From Parcubacteria group bacterium 21-54-25 (GTDB lineage: Bacteria; Patescibacteriota; Minisyncoccia; Phycocordibacterales; Phycocordibacteraceae), in the NCBI GenBank assembly GCA_002255585.1, contig NCBJ01000009.1, positions 1-33,126 of the forward strand: a DNA stretch of 33,126 bases, read 5' to 3'. A program made the position numbers and the translations under genes. The notes beneath the pieces were generated by a model. It searched no databases, was not told where the DNA came from, and saw only the letters and a list, made by a program, of their open reading frames with translations. This document shows positions 29,136-33,126 of this stretch, one piece after another; the first letter of the stretch is position 1; each line of letters begins with the position of its first letter.

Positions 29136-30125
29136 ATGCGTCCACTCGATTTCATTGCTATCGGCGATATCGTCGTCGATAATTTTATTCGACTTGAAGA
29201 AGCCGAGGTGCATTGCGATATAAACCACGACGAATGCACTATTTCAATGCGCTGGGGTGACAAAATACCCTTTGAATCCTCGACGCCTGTGCCGGCGGTG
29301 GGCAACAGCCCGAACGCCGCCGTCGCCGCGGCACGGCTTGGATTATCGACCGGCCTCATGTCCTGGATGGGCACCGACCGGCTTGGTGACGATTGTATGG
29401 ATGCTTTAGTGCGTGAAGGAATTGACACCTCACTCCTTTCGCGTGTTGATGGTGTTCCTACAAACGCACATTACGTTCTGTGGTATCACGCCGAGCGCAC
29501 TATTCTTATAAAACATAACGAGTTCCCGTATCGCTTCCCCGACTTCCCCGCCCCACGCACCATGTACCTCTCCTCGCTGGCACCAAGTGCTGGCGGTATC
29601 CACGACGCGCTTGCCGCGTGGCTACCCGAGCACCCTGAAACCAAACTCGTCTTTCAGCCCGGTACGTTCCAGATAGAAGTGGGCAAGGAAGTGCTCGCGC
29701 CGATCTATGCGCATACAGAAGTTGTTGCGTGCAACAAAGAAGAAGCCGAGCGCATCCTTGAGCGCGGCCCGGATGATATTAAAAATTTGCTCCGCGATAT
29801 GCGCGCGCTCGGACCAAAGATCGCACTTATTACCGATGGGCCAAACGGTGCCTATGCGTATGATGGCGCGCGCATGCTTAAGGTGCCGATGTATCCTGAC
29901 CCGCGACCACCTGTTGATCGCACGGGGGCTGGAGACGCAACCACGGCGACGTGCGCAGTAGCACTCACGCTTGGCCGACCGCTTGATGAAGCACTTTTGT
30001 GGGGGCCCGTTAACTCCATGTCGGTGGTGCAAGACGTTGGCGCGCAAAAAGGCCTCCTCACTCGTCAGGCGCTTGAAACGTATCTTCATAACGCTCCGCC
30101 GGATTTCCGTGTTACTGAGATTTAG
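29136..30125 (+). CDS. PfkB family carbohydrate kinase
   Basis: A 329-residue ribokinase-like sugar kinase. Visible: FIAIGDIVVDNF (6-17), a GNSPNAAVAAARLG segment (56-69) corresponding to the first PfkB signature, and the catalytic DRTGAGDA (261-268) with Asp267 as base. Substrate is not clear: members phosphorylate ribose, fructose, tagatose phosphate, adenosine and others. Its place opposite the class I aldolase and beside transketolase suggests a sugar or sugar-phosphate feeding lower glycolysis, possibly fructose 6-phosphate, but this is inference. Start: ATG at 29136. Confidence 0.87.
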   Translation: MRPLDFIAIGDIVVDNFIRLEEAEVHCDINHDECTISMRWGDKIPFESSTPVPAVGNSPNAAVAAARLGLSTGLMSWMGTDRLGDDCMDALVREGIDTSLLSRVDGVPTNAHYVLWYHAERTILIKHNEFPYRFPDFPAPRTMYLSSLAPSAGGIHDALAAWLPEHPETKLVFQPGTFQIEVGKEVLAPIYAHTEVVACNKEEAERILERGPDDIKNLLRDMRALGPKIALITDGPNGAYAYDGARMLKVPMYPDPRPPVDRTGAGDATTATCAVALTLGRPLDEALLWGPVNSMSVVQDVGAQKGLLTRQALETYLHNAPPDFRVTEI

Positions 30126-30156
30126 TAATCACACCAAACCTACACACGTATCTTTC

Positions 30157-30312
30157 TTATGGACGCTGTTGGGTGGTTGTCGCGATACCGTTTTCTGTGT
30201 AGTACCCAAAACGTGTCGTTTGCGCAACGTGAAGTATTAAAAGTGACGCACCGGCACCCACAAGTGTAATAATGAGTACCGCGAAATAAGTGTTGATGTT
30301 CCTTCGCAGCAT
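30157..30312 (-). CDS. Possible 51-residue membrane microprotein
   Basis: An ATG at 30312 opens a 51-codon frame ending in TAA at 30159-30157. It reads MLRRNINTYF, then a hydrophobic segment (about 9-30, FAVLIITLVGAGASLLILHVA) and a short polar tail ending QQRP. A basic N-terminus followed by one membrane helix is what a real anchored microprotein looks like. It lies 36 nt behind the transketolase C-subunit gene on the same strand and fills a gap that is otherwise empty. No promoter or Shine-Dalgarno site is obvious. Confidence 0.5.
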   Translation of the reverse strand: MLRRNINTYFAVLIITLVGAGASLLILHVAQTTRFGYYTENGIATTTQQRP

Positions 30313-30348
30313 ACCTACACGAGAGAACGCTCCGAGGACCGTCTCCGG

Positions 30349-31338
30349 TCAGACCGCATGCAAAAGCGCGCGCGCGGCGGCAATAATGTGCGAGACGCCC
30401 AAGCCGTAGTGCTCGAGCAATTCTTCTGGTTCTCCCGACTGACCAAACTGATCCTGAATGCCAAGACGTCGCAACGGCACCGGGTGCTCGGTTGAGAGCA
30501 GCTCCGCCACGGCACTGCCAAAACCGCCAGCAACCTGGTGCTCCTCTATTGTCACAACGCGACCGGCACGCTTCGCCGCAGCAACAATCGCCTCGGCGTC
30601 AAGCGGTTTTACCGTGTGCACATTGAGCACGATGGTGCCGACATGTTCTGCCTCAAGCGCACGAGCCGCCGCGAGTGCTCGATACGCCATCGGCCCAGTG
30701 GCAAGAAGCGCGACCTGCGGTTTCTCGCTCTCCCAAAGCATAAGTGCCTTGCCGATAGTAAAAGGCGTTTCCGGCGTCGTGAAAACTGGCGTCGCTGAGC
30801 GCGCGAAACGCAAATAGATGGGGCCGTTGGTTTTTGCAGCTGCCACCACCGCCTTGCGCGCTTCTTCGGCGTCGGTAGGATTCACAACGGTCATACCCGG
30901 CAGCATCCGCATGAGTCCGAGGTCCTCGAGCATTTGATGCGTCGCGCCGTCTGGCCCCACGGAGACGCCCGCATGCATGCCACAGATTTTTACCGGTTGT
31001 TTATTAAGTGCGATGGTTGTGCGAATGTGCTCATAGTTTCGACCCGGATTAAACGCGGCATACGAAGCAATGAACGGAATTTTTCCTGCCGCAGCAAACC
31101 CAGCCGCAAGTGCCGCCATGTTTTGCTCCGCGATGCCGACCTCAATAAAACGTTCGGGAGACTCTTTCTCAAACCACTCGGCACGGGTGCTCTCGGAGAG
31201 GTCGGCGCAGAGCACGATGACGCGTGCGTCTGCCTTCCCTGCTTCAACCGTGCCCGTGCCAAAGCCATCGCGCGTGGGTTTTTGCACAAGATCAGGCGCG
31301 AAGACCTTCGCGGAAAGTTTTGCGGCGGGGTTAAGCAT
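30349..31338 (-). CDS. Transketolase, C-terminal subunit
   Basis: A 329-residue protein covering the Pyr and C-terminal domains of transketolase. The catalytic Glu71 in EVGIAEQN (66-73) activates thiamine diphosphate; GPDGATHQ and PIYLRFAR are typical of the Pyr domain, and VVTIEEHQVAGGFGS of the C-domain. It works with the N-terminal subunit encoded just upstream, whose stop overlaps this gene's start by 8 bases. Together they equal one ordinary transketolase of about 620 residues. Split forms are known from archaea and CPR bacteria. Start: ATG at 31338. Confidence 0.93.
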   Translation of the reverse strand: MLNPAAKLSAKVFAPDLVQKPTRDGFGTGTVEAGKADARVIVLCADLSESTRAEWFEKESPERFIEVGIAEQNMAALAAGFAAAGKIPFIASYAAFNPGRNYEHIRTTIALNKQPVKICGMHAGVSVGPDGATHQMLEDLGLMRMLPGMTVVNPTDAEEARKAVVAAAKTNGPIYLRFARSATPVFTTPETPFTIGKALMLWESEKPQVALLATGPMAYRALAAARALEAEHVGTIVLNVHTVKPLDAEAIVAAAKRAGRVVTIEEHQVAGGFGSAVAELLSTEHPVPLRRLGIQDQFGQSGEPEELLEHYGLGVSHIIAAARALLHAV

Positions 31339-32188
31339 ATTCGTGCGGTACTTTGCCCTTGAGGGAACGGAGCTCTTTAATAAAACGTCTGCCCTCCTCT
31401 TTTGAGGGTGGCTTGCCGTGCCAGTGGTAGTCGGACTCGATATCCGGGATGCCTTTGCCGGGAACAGTGTGTGCGATGATAAGGGTTGGTTTTTCGTAAA
31501 TTGATTTTGCTTCATCCACCGTTGTGATGAATGCGCGTATGTCGTTGCCGTTTACCTCGAGTACGTGCCAATTGAACGCTTCGTATCTTGCACGAAGCGA
31601 TTCGAGCGGCATGACATCCTCCGTCATGCCGTCGATTTGAATATTATTACGATCTATCACCGCAGTGATATTTGATAGCGCGTGTTTCCCTACAAACATT
31701 GCCGCTTCCCACACACTCCCCTCATCTTGTTCACCGTCACCCATAACGACGTATACGTGGTTCTTTTTGTTGTCCATACGCAGCGCATACGCAATACCGG
31801 CAGCCTGCGAAAGACCCTCGCCAAGAGGCCCTGACGTGGTTTCAAGACCGGGCAACTTTGTCCGCTCAGGGTGACCCTGCAAACGGCTACCGAGCTTGCG
31901 CAATGTAAGACATTCTTTCACTGGAAAATAGCCAGCGTGCGCCATCGCGGCGTAGCGCACGGGCACAATATGACCATTTGAGAGAATGAGCCGATCGCGT
32001 TCTTCCCAATCCGGGTGCAGGGGGTCTTGCTGCAGTATATGAAAATAAAATGCCGTAAAGATATCCGCCATGCCAAGCGGCCCGGCCGTGTGCCCACTAC
32101 CGGCGGCGACAAGCATCGACACAATTGTCTCGCGAATTGCTTCGGCACGTGTTTCAAGTTCTTTGAGTTCTACGTCAGTGAGAGACAT
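31331..32188 (-). CDS. Transketolase, N-terminal subunit
   Basis: A 285-residue protein, the thiamine diphosphate-binding half of transketolase. GDGEQDEGSVWEAA (150-163) with the metal-binding asparagine in DRNNIQIDG (179-187) forms the diphosphate site; SGHTAGPLG (31-39) and SRLQGHPER (101-109) are family segments. It moves two-carbon units between sugar phosphates. Start: ATG at 32188 (MSLTDVEL), with TGC-TATGGT (32201-32196) ending seven nt upstream. It is preceded by the hairpin that follows the epimerase-like gene. Confidence 0.94.
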   Translation of the reverse strand: MSLTDVELKELETRAEAIRETIVSMLVAAGSGHTAGPLGMADIFTAFYFHILQQDPLHPDWEERDRLILSNGHIVPVRYAAMAHAGYFPVKECLTLRKLGSRLQGHPERTKLPGLETTSGPLGEGLSQAAGIAYALRMDNKKNHVYVVMGDGEQDEGSVWEAAMFVGKHALSNITAVIDRNNIQIDGMTEDVMPLESLRARYEAFNWHVLEVNGNDIRAFITTVDEAKSIYEKPTLIIAHTVPGKGIPDIESDYHWHGKPPSKEEGRRFIKELRSLKGKVPHEYA

Positions 32189-32195
32189 TATCCTT

Positions 32196-32201
32196 ACCAT
32201 A
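32196..32201 (-). promoter_or_regulatory. Extended -10 box for the split transketolase
   Basis: TGC-TATGGT, 7 nt before the ATG at 32188. It overlaps the base of the preceding hairpin. Confidence 0.5.
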
Positions 32202-32232
32202 GCACGCGCGCCGCGAAGCGGCGCGCGTGCTA
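32200..32232 (-). terminator. Perfect 15-bp hairpin downstream of the epimerase-like gene
   Basis: Stem 32200-32214 with 32218-32232, loop GAA, GC-rich, 15 nt after the stop at 32248. No U-tract; the lower arm merges with the next -10 element. Confidence 0.65.
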
Positions 32233-32247
32233 CCTGTGTAAAAGTGC

Positions 32248-32973
32248 CTATCGTTCGTACACGCCGTAACGAAGCGCGAGCGATTCGAACTCTTGTATAC
32301 GCGCAGAAACATCTGGACTTCCCCAAATACCGGAGCCAATGACGAGCCGACTTACCCCAGCGCCGAGCAGCGCTGGTGCGCTCTCAAGAGAAACGCCCCC
32401 GTCAACTTGTATAGGGAGATCGGGGTGGCGATGGTGAAGTGTATGCACGTGTTCGAGCGTACGAGAATCAAATGGTTCTCCTTGGCGACCGATGTGCGCG
32501 ATACCCATGTATTGCACGTAGTCAATTTTATCGAGAACTGGATCGAGCACGCGCGGATCATCATCAACGGTAAGTGCAATGCCAAAAGAAAGAAGATCCG
32601 GTATGAAGTCCTTGTCATGTCCAAAATGGAGCGCAAGTCGCTCAAGTATTGGTGCAAGGTCTTGTCCTCTTGCGGCGTGCAGCGTCAGCCGCGTTACTCC
32701 CACGGCAACCCACGCACTGGCGGCTGCCTCCGGATCAGTGACCATAAGATCCGCCTCGAACCGAAACAAATCCCCGTACGGCAACATCTCCTCACGATCC
32801 ACAAGCGCGGCAAGTTCGTTCTTTCCTGACACATACGGCCACGACGCAGGCGCGGAAAACTGTCCGTCTATCGCATCAATCTGCACAGAATCAACAATCC
32901 CGCGAAGACGCGCGAGTTTTTCATCAAGCTCTTTCCGAGTTGTGACCAGTATTGCTGGCACAATCACTGCCAT
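32248..32973 (-). CDS. Ribulose-phosphate 3-epimerase-like protein, altered metal site
   Basis: A 241-residue TIM-barrel protein resembling ribulose-phosphate 3-epimerase, which interconverts ribulose and xylulose 5-phosphate. Family marks are VPAILV (5-10), VQIDAIDGQFS (30-40), DLMVTD (75-80), QVDGGVS (189-195) and the phosphate-binding GAGVSRLVIGSGIWG. Of the four usual metal ligands (two His, two Asp), the aspartates in QID (Asp33) and VDGG (Asp191) remain, but the histidines are Gln31 and Asp75. It may use another metal set, have a different reaction, or be inactive. Position beside transketolase supports pentose phosphate work. Start: ATG at 32973, six nt after TGC-TATCAT. Confidence 0.75.
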   Translation of the reverse strand: MAVIVPAILVTTRKELDEKLARLRGIVDSVQIDAIDGQFSAPASWPYVSGKNELAALVDREEMLPYGDLFRFEADLMVTDPEAAASAWVAVGVTRLTLHAARGQDLAPILERLALHFGHDKDFIPDLLSFGIALTVDDDPRVLDPVLDKIDYVQYMGIAHIGRQGEPFDSRTLEHVHTLHHRHPDLPIQVDGGVSLESAPALLGAGVSRLVIGSGIWGSPDVSARIQEFESLALRYGVYER

Positions 32974-32979
32974 GCGCGC

Positions 32980-32985
32980 ATGATA
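32980..32985 (-). promoter_or_regulatory. Extended -10 box for the epimerase-like gene
   Basis: TGC-TATCAT, 6 nt before the ATG at 32973. Confidence 0.5.
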
Positions 32986-33019
32986 GCACGAACGGAAAAA
33001 ACACGAGACTGAAGGGTGG

Positions 33020-33126
33020 TTATCCCCCCGCCGCCAGCTCCCCCTCAAGGAGGTGCACGAGCTCGGTAAGGAGAGCGAGGAGCTTGGTCTGGAGGGTGTG
33101 GATGAGCGCGGCGCGGGCAGCGGGGG
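33020..33126 (-). CDS. C-terminal end of a leucine-zipper-like protein, cut by the window edge
   Basis: A minus-strand frame of 34 codons ends at TAA (33022-33020): the C-terminus reads AALIHTLQTKLLALLTELVH and then LLEGELAAGG. Leu and Ile are spaced in heptads, which suggests a coiled-coil tail; tails of this kind end many secreted or wall-associated Parcubacterial proteins. The catalytic part, if any, lies beyond the edge, so no function is claimed. Confidence 0.5.
   Translation of the reverse strand, partial: PAARAALIHTLQTKLLALLTELVHLLEGELAAGG

Noticed and set aside
1-33126. Recoding of UGA, as in some CPR lineages
   Set aside because: Core genes end normally at TGA (ftsX, pheS, the pyrD-like gene), no conserved protein reads through TGA, and prfB is present.
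1-33126. CRISPR array or phage genes
   Set aside because: No regularly spaced repeats, cas-like proteins, capsid or integrase genes were seen; the only direct repeat pair is at 1674 and 2319.

Overview
The window looks like chromosomal DNA of a Candidate Phyla Radiation (Patescibacteria) bacterium, probably of the Parcubacteria group; a Kaiserbacteria-like lineage is a guess. The signs are compact translation proteins (a 293-residue RF2, a 244-residue PheS and a 393-residue PheT without its editing domain, a 194-residue EF-Ts), split transketolase, a short 6-phosphogluconate dehydrogenase, an L31 without cysteines, small coiled-coil secreted proteins, a CxxC-x17-CxxC protein and near absence of Shine-Dalgarno sites. 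TAA, TAG and TGA are all used as stops and both prfA and prfB are present, so the genetic code is standard and Gracilibacteria/Absconditabacteria are unlikely. No rRNA or CRISPR array is seen.

Layout. 1-2340 is an accessory edge: the start of an off-window gene inside a probable insertion sequence, an ABC-F ATPase gene cut by that element, a small zinc-ribbon protein, and two AT-rich genes (a 5'-shortened SRPBCC protein and an unknown protein), the second lying between 20-bp repeats next to tRNA-Gln(CUG). 2341-5462 holds two secreted or anchored proteins and a two-gene ABC-2 exporter. 5502-9782 holds ftsE-ftsX-pyrG and prfB. 9866-11916 is a pyrD-like/pyrC operon, followed upstream by tRNA-Thr(CGU) and tRNA-Thr(GGU). 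12390-13172 is an anchored CARDB protein converging on gyrB. 15449-17993 is pheS-pheT-histidine phosphatase. 18118-20055 is a processive glycosyltransferase plus a thioredoxin-fold protein, then tRNA-Thr(UGU). 20180-21769 is pgl-gnd. 21839-27154 is a translation block (rpsB, tsf, prfA, rpmE, rplY) with a coiled-coil lytic transglycosylase. 27223-28000 is a pilin and a small membrane protein. 28059-32973 is central carbon metabolism: class I aldolase, PfkB kinase, split transketolase and an epimerase-like protein. A coiled-coil C-terminus runs off the right edge.

How genes work together. pyrD-like, pyrC and pyrG cover parts of pyrimidine synthesis. Pgl, Gnd, transketolase, the epimerase-like protein and aldolase link the pentose phosphate route to lower glycolysis; no glucose-6-phosphate dehydrogenase gene lies here. 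FtsEX and the PcsB/CwlO-like coiled-coil transglycosylase could form one cell-wall-splitting machine.

The most striking signal is architectural. At about 17 genes a -10 hexamer, often with an upstream TGN, ends 6-9 nt before the ATG, so mRNAs should begin at or within a few bases of the start codon. The pyrD-like/pyrC pair, by contrast, carries near-perfect Shine-Dalgarno sites. Several intergenic gaps hold long, almost perfect hairpins, and in two cases the base of the hairpin runs straight into the next gene's extended -10.
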